In this document: in pieces, positions 55,003-64,000 of the stretch | How the letters are laid out: each line of letters starts with the position of its first letter | Numbering within the stretch: position 1 is the first letter of the stretch | Assembly: GCA_036676355.1 (NCBI GenBank) | Contig: JAKFDA010000017.1 | Location: 1-64,000, forward strand | Direction of reading: 5' to 3' | Origin: ZC4RG42 sp036676355 | Lineage (GTDB): Bacteria; Pseudomonadota; Gammaproteobacteria; Burkholderiales; SG8-39 | DNA length: 64,000 nt | Notes under the pieces: model-generated | What the model was told of the DNA's origin: nothing | What the model saw: only the letters and a program-made list of their open reading frames with translations | Databases searched by the model: none | Made by a program: the position numbers and the translations under genes

Positions 55003-55818
55003 ATGTTCACGAGTTCCACAAACGACATTCCCGAGAGCGGCATCGTTCCGCGTCACGTCGCGATCATTATGGACGGCAACGGCCGGTGGGCGAAGCAGCG
55101 CTTCATGCCGCGCGTCGCCGGTCACCGTAAGGGCGCCGATTCGGTGCGCGCCGCCGTACGCCATTGCGCCGAGCGAGGCATCGAGTATCTGACGCTGTTC
55201 GCGTTCAGTTCGGAGAACTGGCGTCGCCCGGCCGAGGAAGTGTCGATGCTCAAGCAGCTTTTCAAGACCGCGCTCGAGCATGAAGTCAGCAAGCTGCATG
55301 AGAACGACATCCGCCTGCGCGTCATCGGCAACATCGAGCCGTTCGGCAAAACGATCGTCAAACTGGCGCACGACGCCGAAGCGCTCACGCGGAACAACAC
55401 GCGTCTGACGTTGACCATCGCGGCGAATTACGGCGGCCGCTGGGACCTGCTGCAGGCCGTGAACGCGTTGTGCAAGGCGCATCCCGAGCGCGCGGGCGAC
55501 TATACCGAGGCGGATCTCGCACCCTATCTGGCGATGAACTACGCGCCTGAACCGGATCTGTTCATCCGCACCGGGGGCGAGCAGCGCATCAGCAACTTCC
55601 TGTTGTGGCAGCTTGCCTACAGCGAGTTTTATTTCACCGACCAGTTGTGGCCGGATTTCGATGCGCGCGCGCTCGACAAGGCCATCGATTCCTATCAACA
55701 GCGCGAACGTCGATTCGGGCGGACCAGCGAGCAGGTCGCGCAGGCGGCGCGGGCGGCGAGCGGTGAGCCGGCCAGCGTGGTCGAGTTGCCCGGCACGCGA
55801 CGCAAGCTCGCTTCCTGA
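55003..55818 (+). CDS. uppS: Undecaprenyl diphosphate synthase
   Basis: A 271-residue cis-prenyltransferase making the lipid carrier for peptidoglycan and LPS. The catalytic Asp is in HVAIIMDGNGRWAKQR, followed by GHRKGADSVR, LFAFSSENWRRP and DLFIRTGGEQRISNFLLWQ. The ATG at 55003 yields the expected N-terminus. A roughly 30-residue Ala/Arg-rich C-terminal extension is present. cdsA follows after 25 bases. Confidence 0.97.
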   Translation: MFTSSTNDIPESGIVPRHVAIIMDGNGRWAKQRFMPRVAGHRKGADSVRAAVRHCAERGIEYLTLFAFSSENWRRPAEEVSMLKQLFKTALEHEVSKLHENDIRLRVIGNIEPFGKTIVKLAHDAEALTRNNTRLTLTIAANYGGRWDLLQAVNALCKAHPERAGDYTEADLAPYLAMNYAPEPDLFIRTGGEQRISNFLLWQLAYSEFYFTDQLWPDFDARALDKAIDSYQQRERRFGRTSEQVAQAARAASGEPASVVELPGTRRKLAS

Positions 55819-55843
55819 CGAACGTAGGCGGAATCGTCCGGTA

Positions 55844-56671
55844 ATGCGCGACCGCGTAATTACAGCGCTTGTCCTGATCTGCGCGATGCTCGGCGCGATG
55901 TTTCTGTTGCCGACGATCGGCTGGGCGCTGTTCGGCGGTATCCTGCTTTTTGGCGCCGGTGTGGAGTGGGCGGGACTGGCCGGCTGTCCCACGCGCCGGC
56001 GTTTTATATTCGGCGTGCTGCTCACTGTTGCCGGCTTGTTGTGGGCGTTTGCGACTGGTTTGCTGACCGACATGCATCATCCCGAGGCGGTTTCGGCCGC
56101 CTATGCAATCGCGACACTGTTCTGGTTCCTCGGCGCGCCGCTGTGGTTGCGGGCGCGTCCGCAGAAACTCTCCGTCCCGTTGCTCTTGATGGTCGGCGTG
56201 CTGGTGCTGCTGCCGACTTATTCTGCGCTGGTGCAATTGCGCGAGATACATCCGGCGACCTTGTTGCTGTTTCTCGGCACGGTGTGGGTTTCCGATATCG
56301 CCGCGTACTTCAGCGGCCGGCATTTCGGCGGACGCAAACTGGCGCCTGCGATCAGCCCGGGCAAAACCTGGGCGGGCGTGTATGGTGCTTTCGTTGCCAC
56401 CGCCGTTTACGCATGGCTGTGGATCACTCTGCTGCCGCGCTTTGTGCCGACGAGCGTGAGCGAACTGCCGGGCGGCAATCTCTGGATGTTCGCCTGCATC
56501 GCCGCGTTGACCGCGATTGCCATCGTCGGCGATTTGTTCGAGTCGGTGCTTAAACGGCACGCGGGCGTAAAGGACAGCGGCAACCTGTTGCCCGGTCACG
56601 GCGGCGTGCTGGACCGCATCGACGCGGTGCTGCCGGTGCTGCCGCTCGCTGCATTGATGGTGTCGCTATGA
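55844..56671 (+). CDS. cdsA: Phosphatidate cytidylyltransferase
   Basis: A 275-residue integral membrane enzyme producing CDP-diacylglycerol for phospholipid synthesis. It has about eight hydrophobic stretches, and the family signature near the C-terminus reads KDSGNLLPGHGGVLDRIDAVL-like (residues about 245-265), with SDIAAYFSGRHFGGRKLAPAISPGKTW before it. The ATG at 55844 was chosen because MRDRVITAL is the typical start. It overlaps dxr by four bases (ATGA). Confidence 0.95.
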   Translation: MRDRVITALVLICAMLGAMFLLPTIGWALFGGILLFGAGVEWAGLAGCPTRRRFIFGVLLTVAGLLWAFATGLLTDMHHPEAVSAAYAIATLFWFLGAPLWLRARPQKLSVPLLLMVGVLVLLPTYSALVQLREIHPATLLLFLGTVWVSDIAAYFSGRHFGGRKLAPAISPGKTWAGVYGAFVATAVYAWLWITLLPRFVPTSVSELPGGNLWMFACIAALTAIAIVGDLFESVLKRHAGVKDSGNLLPGHGGVLDRIDAVLPVLPLAALMVSL

Positions 56672-57870
56672 AAGCCGTTCAGCTTATTACCGTACTTGGC
56701 GCCACCGGTTCAGTCGGTCGCAGCACGCTGGATGTCGTCGCGCGCCATCCGAGCCGTTTCAAAATCTATGCGCTGACGGCGCATCGCAATACCGACGCGC
56801 TGTTCGAGGCTTGCCGCGTTCACCTTCCCGCCGTGGCGGTCGTGCCCGATGCCGAATGCGCGCGCAGTTTAGCCGCGCGGCTCGACGCCGCGGGGCTGCA
56901 AACCAAAGTGTTGAGCGGCGAGCAGGGGTTGGTGGATGCGGCAACGCATCCCGATGTCGATTGCGTGATGGCCGCCATCGTCGGCGCAGCCGGCCTGAAG
57001 CCGACGCTTGCAGCCGCGTTCGCAGGCAAGAAAATTCTCCTGGCCAACAAGGAAGCGCTGGTGATGGCCGGGCCGATCTTCATGGCCGCAGTGCGTGCGC
57101 ATGCAGCCACGCTGCTGCCGATCGACAGCGAACACAACGCCATTTTTCAGTGCCTCCCGGCACTCGCGCCCGGCCATCTGAATGACTGCGGCGTACGACG
57201 AATTCTGCTGACCGGCAGCGGCGGTCCGTTTCGCACGCGGCCGCTCAGCGAGCTCGATCATGTAACGCCGGATCAGGCCTGCGCGCATCCGGTCTGGAGC
57301 ATGGGGCGCAAGATATCGGTCGATTCCGCGACCATGATGAACAAGGCGCTCGAAATCGTCGAGGCGCATTGGCTGTTCGGTGCGCCGGGCAAGCAGATCG
57401 AAGTCGTGATTCATCCGCAGAGCGTCGTGCATTCGATGGTGGAGTACGCCGACGGCTCGGTCATCGCCCAGCTCGGCCATCCAGATATGCGCACACCGAT
57501 CGCGCAGGCGCTGGCCTATCCCGAGCGCGTCGATGCAGGCGTCGGTTTTCTCGATCTCGCAAAAATCGGCACGTTGAATTTCGAGAAGCCGGATTTTCAG
57601 CGCTTCCGCGCGCTGGCGCTGTCCTACGACGTGCTTGCCGCGGGCGGCACGGCAGCGGCCGTATTCAATGCGGCAAATGAAGTCGCGGTCGAAGCCTTCC
57701 TCAACAACAAGCTTTCGTTTCTGCGCATCACCGCGGTGATCGAAGCGACGCTCGGCCGCTTGCCGGTCCAGCGCGTCGAGACGCTCGATGACGTCATCGA
57801 AGCCGATCGCCGCGCACGCGTCGAAGCGACGTCGCTGGTGCGATCGCAGACGCTGGTGGGAACGGCATGA
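56668..57870 (+). CDS. dxr: 1-deoxy-D-xylulose 5-phosphate reductoisomerase
   Basis: A 400-residue NADPH-dependent enzyme of the MEP isoprenoid pathway. The nucleotide motif ITVLGATGSVGRSTLDV is followed by LLANKEALVMAG, LLPIDSEHNAIFQCL with the metal-binding carboxylates, and GRKISVDSATMMNKALE. It supplies precursors for UppS in the same cluster. It is translationally coupled by four-base overlaps with both cdsA and rseP. Confidence 0.97.
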   Translation: MKAVQLITVLGATGSVGRSTLDVVARHPSRFKIYALTAHRNTDALFEACRVHLPAVAVVPDAECARSLAARLDAAGLQTKVLSGEQGLVDAATHPDVDCVMAAIVGAAGLKPTLAAAFAGKKILLANKEALVMAGPIFMAAVRAHAATLLPIDSEHNAIFQCLPALAPGHLNDCGVRRILLTGSGGPFRTRPLSELDHVTPDQACAHPVWSMGRKISVDSATMMNKALEIVEAHWLFGAPGKQIEVVIHPQSVVHSMVEYADGSVIAQLGHPDMRTPIAQALAYPERVDAGVGFLDLAKIGTLNFEKPDFQRFRALALSYDVLAAGGTAAAVFNAANEVAVEAFLNNKLSFLRITAVIEATLGRLPVQRVETLDDVIEADRRARVEATSLVRSQTLVGTA

Positions 57871-59231
57871 GTCTGCTCCATACGGTACTGTCCTTCGTCG
57901 TCGCGCTGGGCGTACTCATCGTCGTGCATGAATTCGGCCATTACCTCGTGGCGCGCTGGTGCGGCGTCAAGGTGCTGCGTTTTTCGGTCGGCTTCGGCTC
58001 GCCGATATTCGTGCGCAAGCTCGGTCGCGATCAGACCGAGTGGGCCATCTCCGCCATCCCGCTTGGTGGCTACGTGAAGATGGTCGACGAACGGGAAGGG
58101 CAGGTTGCCCCCGACGACCTGCCGCGCGCGTTCAACCGACAGAGCGTATGGCGGCGCTTCGCTATCGTGGCGGCAGGCCCCGCCGCCAATTTTCTGCTCG
58201 CGATCGCGCTCTACGCCGCGTTGTTCGTCAGCGGCGTACAGGAACTGAAACCCATCGCCGGTGCGCCGGCGGCCGATTCGATCGCGGCGGCCGCCGGTGT
58301 GCGGAACGGCGATATCGTGCAGGCCGTCAACGGCGAACCGGTGCGCAGCTGGCAGGATGTCCGTTGGCTGCTGTTGGAACTCGCTTTCGACCGCGAGCCC
58401 GCCACGCTCGACATCCTCACTGCGGCCAACACGCTGGAACGCCGCACGCTCGATTTCAGTTCGATCAGCACCGATCAGAGCGAGGGCGATCTGCTGATGC
58501 AGATCGGTCTGCGTGTCTACCGTCCGGATATTCCGGCCGTGGTTGGCCAGGTGACCGCCGGCAGTGTCGCGGAGCGTGCCGGATTGAAAAAGGGCGACCG
58601 CATTCTCGCCATCGATGAGAAGCCCGCCGGGAATTGGGACACGCTGGTCGACCTCGTGCGTGCTTCGCCGGGTAAGGAGTTGTTGTTCGACGTGGAGCGT
58701 GGGGGAGGGCGCGCTCGCATTGCGCTCGTGCCCGATGCGGTCGGCGAGGGCGACGAACGTTATGGTCGCATCGGTGTGGGGCCCGACTTCGATCCCGAGC
58801 GCATGAAGGATTATTTCGTCGAGATACGCTACGGCATCGGCGAAGCAGTATTGCACGCACTGAAAAAAACCTGGGACACCTCGATCTTTTCGCTGCGCAT
58901 GCTGGGCAAGATGGTAATCGGCGATGTGTCGTGGCGCAACCTCTCCGGCCCGGTGACGATCGCCGATTATGCCGGTCAGTCGGCGCAGCTCGGACTGGCT
59001 TCTTATCTCACTTTTCTGGCGCTCATCAGTATCAGTCTCGGGGTGCTGAATCTACTGCCTATCCCGCTGCTCGACGGCGGGCACCTGATGTACTATACGG
59101 TCGAAATTTTGAAGGGCAGTCCCGTATCCGAGCGGATCGTCGAAATGGGCCAGCGGGCCGGTCTCGCCGTACTGCTCGTACTCATGGTGTTTGCCTTTTA
59201 TAACGATATAAGCCGGCTGCTCACCGGCTGA
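57867..59231 (+). CDS. rseP: Regulated intramembrane protease RseP
   Basis: A 454-residue site-2 protease that cuts the anti-sigma factor RseA and thereby activates the envelope stress sigma factor. The zinc site is VVHEFGHYLVAR (HEFGH 21-25) with LLDGGHLMYY near residue 402. Two periplasmic PDZ domains lie between, including GVRNGDIVQAVNGEPV and AGLKKGDRILAIDEKPA, and four membrane segments are visible. It is followed 19 bases later by bamA, the usual neighbour. Confidence 0.96.
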   Translation: MSLLHTVLSFVVALGVLIVVHEFGHYLVARWCGVKVLRFSVGFGSPIFVRKLGRDQTEWAISAIPLGGYVKMVDEREGQVAPDDLPRAFNRQSVWRRFAIVAAGPAANFLLAIALYAALFVSGVQELKPIAGAPAADSIAAAAGVRNGDIVQAVNGEPVRSWQDVRWLLLELAFDREPATLDILTAANTLERRTLDFSSISTDQSEGDLLMQIGLRVYRPDIPAVVGQVTAGSVAERAGLKKGDRILAIDEKPAGNWDTLVDLVRASPGKELLFDVERGGGRARIALVPDAVGEGDERYGRIGVGPDFDPERMKDYFVEIRYGIGEAVLHALKKTWDTSIFSLRMLGKMVIGDVSWRNLSGPVTIADYAGQSAQLGLASYLTFLALISISLGVLNLLPIPLLDGGHLMYYTVEILKGSPVSERIVEMGQRAGLAVLLVLMVFAFYNDISRLLTG

Positions 59232-59250
59232 CGAGGAACACCGCCTCAAC

Positions 59251-61533
59251 ATGAAAATAAAGCTCGCTGCGGCACTTGTCGGTGCCCTGTTCATGCATGC
59301 TGCGCACGCGTTTGATCCATTCGTAGTCCGAGATATCCGGGTTGAAGGCATTCAGCGTATCGAGGCCGGCACTGTCTTCAGTTATCTGCCCATCAAAGTC
59401 GGCGAAACCATGACCGACGACAAGGCAGCCGAAGCGATTCGCGCGTTGTTCGGCACGGGCTTCTTCAAGGACGTGCGCGTCGAAGTGGATGGCAACGTGC
59501 TTGTTATCGCCGTCGAAGAGCGGCCGGCCATTGCGCAAATCGACTTCAGCGGCATGAAGGAATTTCCCGCCGAAGACGTGAAGCAGGGTTTGCGTGGCAA
59601 CAACATTGCCGAAGGCCGTATTTTCGACAAGGCCGTGATCGACCAGGCGGAGCAGGAAATCAAGCGTCAGTACCTGACTCGCGGCATGTACGGCGTCACC
59701 ATTCAAACCACCGTCACGCCGCTGGATCGAAACCGCGTTGCCATCAATTTCGCGGTGGATGAAGGCGCCGTCGCGAAAATCGCGCGGATCAATATCGTCG
59801 GCAACCAGGCATTCAAGGAGGAAGCGCTGCTGGATCTGTTCGTCCTGACCACGCCGGGCTGGTTCACGTGGTACACCAAGAACGATCAGTACTCGCGTCA
59901 AAAACTGTCGGCCGATCTGGAAACATTGCGCTCCTTCTATCTCGATCGCGGCTACCTCGACTTCAATATCGAATCGACGCAGGTTTCGATCACGCCGGAC
60001 AAGCGCGACATTTACATCGCCGTCAACGTCAGCGAAGGCGAGAAGTACACCGTGACCGACGTGGCGCTGAGCGGCGATCTCATCGTTCCCGAAGATGAAC
60101 TGAAGAAGCTGATTCAGGTCAAGCCGGGAGAGGCGTTCTCGCGTCAGAAGCTGACGGATTCCACCAAGGCCATCACCGACCGGCTGGGCAACGAGGGCTA
60201 TGCCTTTGCCAATGCCAACGCGGTGCCGGATGTGGACAAGGAAAAGCGCACGGTCGCCTTCAACATCATGGTCGATCCCGGGCGTCGCGTTTACGTTCGC
60301 CGCATCGATGTGGTCGGCAACACGCGCACGCGCGATGAAGTCGTCCGCCGTGAAATGCGTCAGCTTGAAGGTGCCTACTACGACGGTGAGAAGCTGCAGT
60401 TATCCAAGCAGCGCATCGATCGGCTCGATTATTTTTCCGAAGTGAACGTCGATACGCAGCCGGTCGCCGGAACCACCGACCAGGTGGACGTCACCTACAG
60501 CGTGGCGGAAAAACCGACCGGCGCGCTGCTGCTCGGCGCTGGCTTCTCGAGCGCGGACGGTCTCGTGCTGCAAGGCTCCGTGTCGCAGCAGAACCTCTTC
60601 GGCACGGGCAATGCGCTGCAGCTCAACATGAACACCAGCAAGATCAACCGCAATATCGGTCTATCGTTCACCGACCCGTATTTCACGATTGACGGGGTGA
60701 GCGCCGGATTCGATTTGTACAACCGTCGCTACGATCCGCGCCGTCGCCTCAGCTTCGGTCGCTATGCGACCGACACGCTGGGCGGAGGCCTGCGCGTCGG
60801 CGTGCCGGTGACCGAGTTTGATCGGCTGAATTTCGGTTTGGCGGTCGAGCGCACGGAAATCGATTTGTTCGACGACAGTCCGGAGCGCTTCAAGAAATTC
60901 ACCGAGGATAACGGCGATTCGCCGTTGGGCGTGATCGGCACGACGGGCTGGACGCGTGATCGGCGCGACAGCGCGTTCTGGACCACTTCCGGCACGTTCC
61001 AGCGGGCGTACCTGGAAACCGGCCTGCCGGGAGTCGACCTGAAATATTACAAGCTCAACTACCAGTTGAGCTGGTTCTACCCGCTATCGCGCGACCTCAC
61101 CATCATGCTGAATGGCGAAGCAGGTTATGCCGGCGGCTATGGCGGGGGCGATTTGCCGTTCTTCAAGGCGTTCTTCGCCGGCGGCCCGTCATCGATTCGC
61201 GGCTACGAGCAGGGATCGCTCGGTCCGCGTGACGGTGACGGCGTGCTCGGCGGTTCGCGCAAGGTGATCGGCAATGCCGAACTGTTGTTCCCGATGCCGG
61301 GCATGCGGCAGGACAAATCGGTGCGCATGGGCGTGTTCTTCGATGCCGGTCAAGTCTGGGACGATGATTCCGGTACTACGCTGAGCGACTTGAAGTTGCG
61401 GTATTCTACGGGCGCATTCGTGTCGTGGAACTCGCCCTTCGGCCCGCTCAAGCTGATCGTGGCCGCGCCGCTCAACGAGCAGGACGGGGATGACACGCAA
61501 AAATTCCAGTTCATGTTCGGACAGTCGTTCTAA
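59251..61533 (+). CDS. bamA: Outer membrane protein assembly factor BamA
   Basis: A 760-residue Omp85 protein that inserts beta-barrel proteins in the outer membrane. A signal peptide ending HAAHA (cleavage near residue 20) precedes five POTRA domains (FVVRDIRVEGIQRIEAGTV onward, to about 420) and a 16-strand barrel. The lid motif region GGPSSIRGYEQGSLGPRD is conserved, and the chain ends with an aromatic FGQSF as outer-membrane proteins do. skp follows 33 bases downstream. Confidence 0.97.
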   Translation: MKIKLAAALVGALFMHAAHAFDPFVVRDIRVEGIQRIEAGTVFSYLPIKVGETMTDDKAAEAIRALFGTGFFKDVRVEVDGNVLVIAVEERPAIAQIDFSGMKEFPAEDVKQGLRGNNIAEGRIFDKAVIDQAEQEIKRQYLTRGMYGVTIQTTVTPLDRNRVAINFAVDEGAVAKIARINIVGNQAFKEEALLDLFVLTTPGWFTWYTKNDQYSRQKLSADLETLRSFYLDRGYLDFNIESTQVSITPDKRDIYIAVNVSEGEKYTVTDVALSGDLIVPEDELKKLIQVKPGEAFSRQKLTDSTKAITDRLGNEGYAFANANAVPDVDKEKRTVAFNIMVDPGRRVYVRRIDVVGNTRTRDEVVRREMRQLEGAYYDGEKLQLSKQRIDRLDYFSEVNVDTQPVAGTTDQVDVTYSVAEKPTGALLLGAGFSSADGLVLQGSVSQQNLFGTGNALQLNMNTSKINRNIGLSFTDPYFTIDGVSAGFDLYNRRYDPRRRLSFGRYATDTLGGGLRVGVPVTEFDRLNFGLAVERTEIDLFDDSPERFKKFTEDNGDSPLGVIGTTGWTRDRRDSAFWTTSGTFQRAYLETGLPGVDLKYYKLNYQLSWFYPLSRDLTIMLNGEAGYAGGYGGGDLPFFKAFFAGGPSSIRGYEQGSLGPRDGDGVLGGSRKVIGNAELLFPMPGMRQDKSVRMGVFFDAGQVWDDDSGTTLSDLKLRYSTGAFVSWNSPFGPLKLIVAAPLNEQDGDDTQKFQFMFGQSF

Positions 61534-61566
61534 GTCGAACGTCTCCACACCATAGGACCTCAAGAC

Positions 61567-62082
61567 ATGAAGTTAAGAAAACTCCATTGGCTGGCCATGT
61601 TACCGATGCTTGCATTGGCGACCCCGACGTTTGCACAGGAAGGCCGGATTGCCTTCGTCAATCTGGATCGCATTCTGCGTGACGCCGCACCGGCACAACG
61701 CGCTCAGAAGAAAATCGAAGCCGAGTTCACCAAGCGCGACCATGAGCTGCAGAAAATGGCCGACCAGGTCAAGAAGATGCAGGAAGGGCTCGAACGCAAT
61801 TCCATGACCATGCCCGACAGCGAACGCAGCAAGCGTGAGCGCGAGATGGCCGAGGCCAGTCGCGAATTCCAGCGCAAACAACGCGAGTTTCGCGAAGACC
61901 TCAATCAGCGCCGCAACGAGGAGCTCGCCGGCGTACTGGAGCGTGCCAACCGCGCGGTCAAGCAGATTGCCGAGGCGGAGAAATACGACATCATCTTCCA
62001 GGAAGCGGTATACGCAAGCCCGCGCATCGATATCACCGACAAGGTGATCAAGGCGCTCGACGACTCCAAGCCCGCTAAATAA
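61567..62082 (+). CDS. skp: Periplasmic chaperone Skp (OmpH family)
   Basis: A 171-residue periplasmic chaperone that holds unfolded outer-membrane proteins for BamA. A signal peptide ends TPTFAQ; the mature part starts GRIAFVNLDRIL and continues into a long charged coiled coil (residues about 50-135) forming the trimer's tentacles, then returns with YDIIFQEAVYASPRIDITDKVI. The length is typical. It sits between bamA and lpxD. Confidence 0.94.
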   Translation: MKLRKLHWLAMLPMLALATPTFAQEGRIAFVNLDRILRDAAPAQRAQKKIEAEFTKRDHELQKMADQVKKMQEGLERNSMTMPDSERSKREREMAEASREFQRKQREFREDLNQRRNEELAGVLERANRAVKQIAEAEKYDIIFQEAVYASPRIDITDKVIKALDDSKPAK

Positions 62083-62091
62083 GGGGCCGCG

Positions 62092-63132
62092 ATGCAACGT
62101 CGTACCGTACGGCTCGCGGACATTGCCGCGCAGCTTGGCGGCGAGCTGATCGGCGACCCGGAGACGCGCATCTCGCAAGTCGCCACGCTGAAGAGCGCGG
62201 GTCCCGAGGACATCGGCTTTTTCGCGCAGGGTAAGTATCGCGATGATCTGGTTACGACCAGCGCCGGCGCAATTATCGTTGGCGCCGACGAGCGCGATTC
62301 GACCACCCGGCCGCGTATTGTCTGCGACGATCCTTACTTTTATTTCGCCCGGGTTTCACTGCTGCTGAATCCCGCGCCGAAGATCGAATCGGGCGTGCAT
62401 CCGACTGCGGTTATCGACACATCGGCGCAGATCGATATAAGTGCGGCAATCGGCGCCGGATGCGTGATCGGTGCCGATGTGCGGATCGGCGCGGACGTGT
62501 CGGTCGAGGCCGGCTGTGTCATCGGACCCCGCTGCACCGTCGCCGAAGGCAGCCGGCTGCATGCGCGCGTGACGATGTATGCCGGTTGTGTAATCGGCCG
62601 GCGCGTCATCATCCATTCCGGTGCGGTGCTCGGTGCCGACGGTTTCGGCTTCGCCCAGCACGAAGGCCGCTGGCTGAAAATTCCGCAAATCGGGCGCGTG
62701 ATCGTCGGCGATGACGTCGAAATCGGCGCCAACACGACGATCGACCGCGGCGCATTGGACGACACCGTGATCGAAGAGGGCGTCAAACTCGACAACCAGA
62801 TTCAGATCGGTCATAACGTCCGCATCGGCGCGCATACCGCCGTGGCGGGTTGCACCGGTATCGCCGGCAGCACGACCATCGGTAAGCATTGCATGATCGG
62901 CGGCGCGGCGATGATCGGCGGACATTTGCATATCACCGACGGCGTCATCGTTTCGGGGGGCACCTGGGTTACGCGCTCCATCGAGGAGCCGGGCATGTAT
63001 CTCAGCGTCATCCCGGCCACGCCGGGGCGCGAATGGCGCCGCACCGTCGCGCTGTTGCGGGGGCTGGGCAAACTTAACGACCGGGTTCGCCGTATCGAGC
63101 GCGCCAAAGGACGTACGGAGCAAGAAGAATGA
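62092..63132 (+). CDS. lpxD: UDP-3-O-acylglucosamine N-acyltransferase
   Basis: A 346-residue left-handed beta-helix enzyme adding the N-linked acyl chain in lipid A synthesis. An N-terminal uridine-binding domain (LADIAAQLGGELIGDPETRI, TLKSAGPEDIGFFAQGKY) precedes many hexapeptide repeats; catalytic histidines lie in GFGFAQHEGRWL and NQIQIGHNVRIGAHT. A C-terminal helical extension closes the protein. The stop overlaps fabZ by four bases. Confidence 0.96.
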   Translation: MQRRTVRLADIAAQLGGELIGDPETRISQVATLKSAGPEDIGFFAQGKYRDDLVTTSAGAIIVGADERDSTTRPRIVCDDPYFYFARVSLLLNPAPKIESGVHPTAVIDTSAQIDISAAIGAGCVIGADVRIGADVSVEAGCVIGPRCTVAEGSRLHARVTMYAGCVIGRRVIIHSGAVLGADGFGFAQHEGRWLKIPQIGRVIVGDDVEIGANTTIDRGALDDTVIEEGVKLDNQIQIGHNVRIGAHTAVAGCTGIAGSTTIGKHCMIGGAAMIGGHLHITDGVIVSGGTWVTRSIEEPGMYLSVIPATPGREWRRTVALLRGLGKLNDRVRRIERAKGRTEQEE

Positions 63133-63578
63133 GCACCACCACAATGGACATCATCGAGATTCAGCAATATCTGCCGCACCGCTACCCATTTCTGCTGGTG
63201 GATCGGGTGCTCGAGTGCGAGCCCGGCAAGCAGATCGTCGCCATCAAGAATGTCACTTTCAACGAACCATTCTTTGCCGGGCACTTCCCCAAGCTGCCGA
63301 TCATGCCGGGAGTGCTGATCATCGAGGCCATGGCGCAGGCGGCGGCGATCCTGGCATTCAAGACCGCCGATCGGCTGCCGAGCGACGATGCGCTGGTGTA
63401 TTTCCTCGGCATCGACGAGGCGCGCTTCAAGCGTCCGGTTACGCCCGGCGATCAACTCAAGTTCACGGCGCGTATCGAACGCAACATCAAGGGCGTGTGG
63501 AAATTCGCTGCCGAAGCCACCGTGGACGGCAAGCTCGCCGCTGAAGCCAGGATGATGTGCACGATGCGTGAAGGCTGA
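63129..63578 (+). CDS. fabZ: 3-hydroxyacyl-ACP dehydratase FabZ
   Basis: A 149-residue hot-dog-fold dehydratase of fatty acid synthesis. The motif IIEIQQYLPHRYPFLLVDRV and the catalytic His/Glu in FFAGHFPKLPIMPGVLIIEAMAQ-like sequence (near residues 55-78) are present. It supplies 3-hydroxyacyl-ACP chemistry at the branch with LpxD and LpxA, its neighbours here. The ATG at 63129 forms the ATGA junction with lpxD. Confidence 0.97.
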   Translation: MSTTTMDIIEIQQYLPHRYPFLLVDRVLECEPGKQIVAIKNVTFNEPFFAGHFPKLPIMPGVLIIEAMAQAAAILAFKTADRLPSDDALVYFLGIDEARFKRPVTPGDQLKFTARIERNIKGVWKFAAEATVDGKLAAEARMMCTMREG

Positions 63579-63633
63579 GGTCCGGCGCATTGCCACGCTC
63601 GAAGCACCGTTTTCACTTCCGCGCCGCACAACC

Positions 63634-64000
63634 ATGATCCATCCCACTGCCATCATTCATCCGGGCGCCAGACTGGGCGCCAACGTCAGCGTCGGGGCCT
63701 ACTCGCTGGTCGGCGAACACGTCGAAATCGGCGACAACACCTGGATCGGGCCGCATGTCATTCTCGAAGGGCATCTGCGACTCGGGCGCGACAACCGCGT
63801 GTTCCAGTTCTCCTCGCTGGGCGGCGAACCGCAGGACATGAAATATCGTGGCGAACCGACGCGCGTGGAAATCGGCGACCGCAACACCATTCGCGAGTAC
63901 TGCACCATCAATGCGGGGACCGTGCAGGATGCCGGCGCCACGCGTCTGGGCAACGACAACTGGATCATGGGTTATGTGCATATCGCCCACGATTGTCAGG
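63634..64000 (+). CDS. lpxA: UDP-N-acetylglucosamine O-acyltransferase (5' part)
   Basis: The first 122 residues of LpxA, cut by the window end. It catalyses the first step of lipid A synthesis. The start MIHPTAIIHPGARLGANVSVGAYSL-type hexapeptide pattern is characteristic, followed by VFQFSSLGGEPQDMKYRGEPT and IREYCTINAGT; the catalytic His lies in the last segment, YVHIAHDCQ. The ATG at 63634 was chosen at the family start, 55 bases after the fabZ stop. Confidence 0.95.
   Translation, partial: MIHPTAIIHPGARLGANVSVGAYSLVGEHVEIGDNTWIGPHVILEGHLRLGRDNRVFQFSSLGGEPQDMKYRGEPTRVEIGDRNTIREYCTINAGTVQDAGATRLGNDNWIMGYVHIAHDCQ

Overview
This window is GC-rich chromosomal DNA from a betaproteobacterium. 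The case rests on gene order and content: smc-zipA-ligA, queF-dapC-dapD-arsC-like-dapE-prmB, a DUF3460 gene (a family I associate with Betaproteobacteria), scpA-scpB-rluB after trpS, and a lexA-imuA-imuB-dnaE2 cassette. I cannot name family or genus. No phage, insertion sequence, CRISPR array or integron was seen; almost everything is core chromosome.

Layout. 1-120: the 3' end of a 5S rRNA gene and its terminator, closing an rRNA operon. 299-6661 (minus): a BON-domain lipoprotein, then the SOS mutasome operon lexA-imuA-imuB-dnaE2 behind a promoter whose -10 lies inside a 16-bp LexA box. 6677-8604: small DUF3309 and DUF3460 genes, a TPR lipoprotein and a SAM methyltransferase. 8758-12922 (minus): the most unusual locus, a 7Fe ferredoxin gene (fdxA) followed by a 1172-residue flavoprotein joining a GltD/NfnB-like half to a PyrK/NfnA-like half, with an FNR-type site spaced as in a class II FNR promoter. 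12975-20265: alpha/beta hydrolase, PHP phosphoesterase, YciO-type protein, site-2 protease, trpS, scpA, scpB, rluB. 20280-29594: rimP-nusA-infB-rbfA-truB and rpsO-pnp, i.e. transcription, translation initiation and RNA decay. 29652-31430 (minus): a baeRF family 3 gene and a tRNA-Pro/Arg/His cluster. 31564-38059 (minus): queF and the succinylase branch of lysine/diaminopimelate synthesis with pilU, an ArsC-like gene and prmB. 38234-44996: smc, zipA, ligA. 45008-47835: galU, a purine phosphoribosyltransferase, methylthioinosine phosphorylase and def. 47935-51330 (minus): glnD and map. 51442-64000: rpsB-tsf-pyrH-frr-uppS-cdsA-dxr-rseP-bamA-skp-lpxD-fabZ-lpxA, running from ribosome components to isoprenoid, phospholipid, outer-membrane protein and lipid A assembly; lpxA is cut by the window end.

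The non-coding DNA carries two dispersed repeat families (imperfect palindromes with roughly CCGTTC(A/G)TGGT arms, concentrated around infB/rbfA and in the dap operon; and a 47-bp element just downstream of both nusA and tsf), a CAAAAC hexanucleotide tract between def and glnD, and several leader or attenuator hairpins. The best candidates for undescribed biology are the single-chain Nfn-like flavoprotein with its ferredoxin and predicted oxygen-responsive promoter, and the baeRF3 gene.
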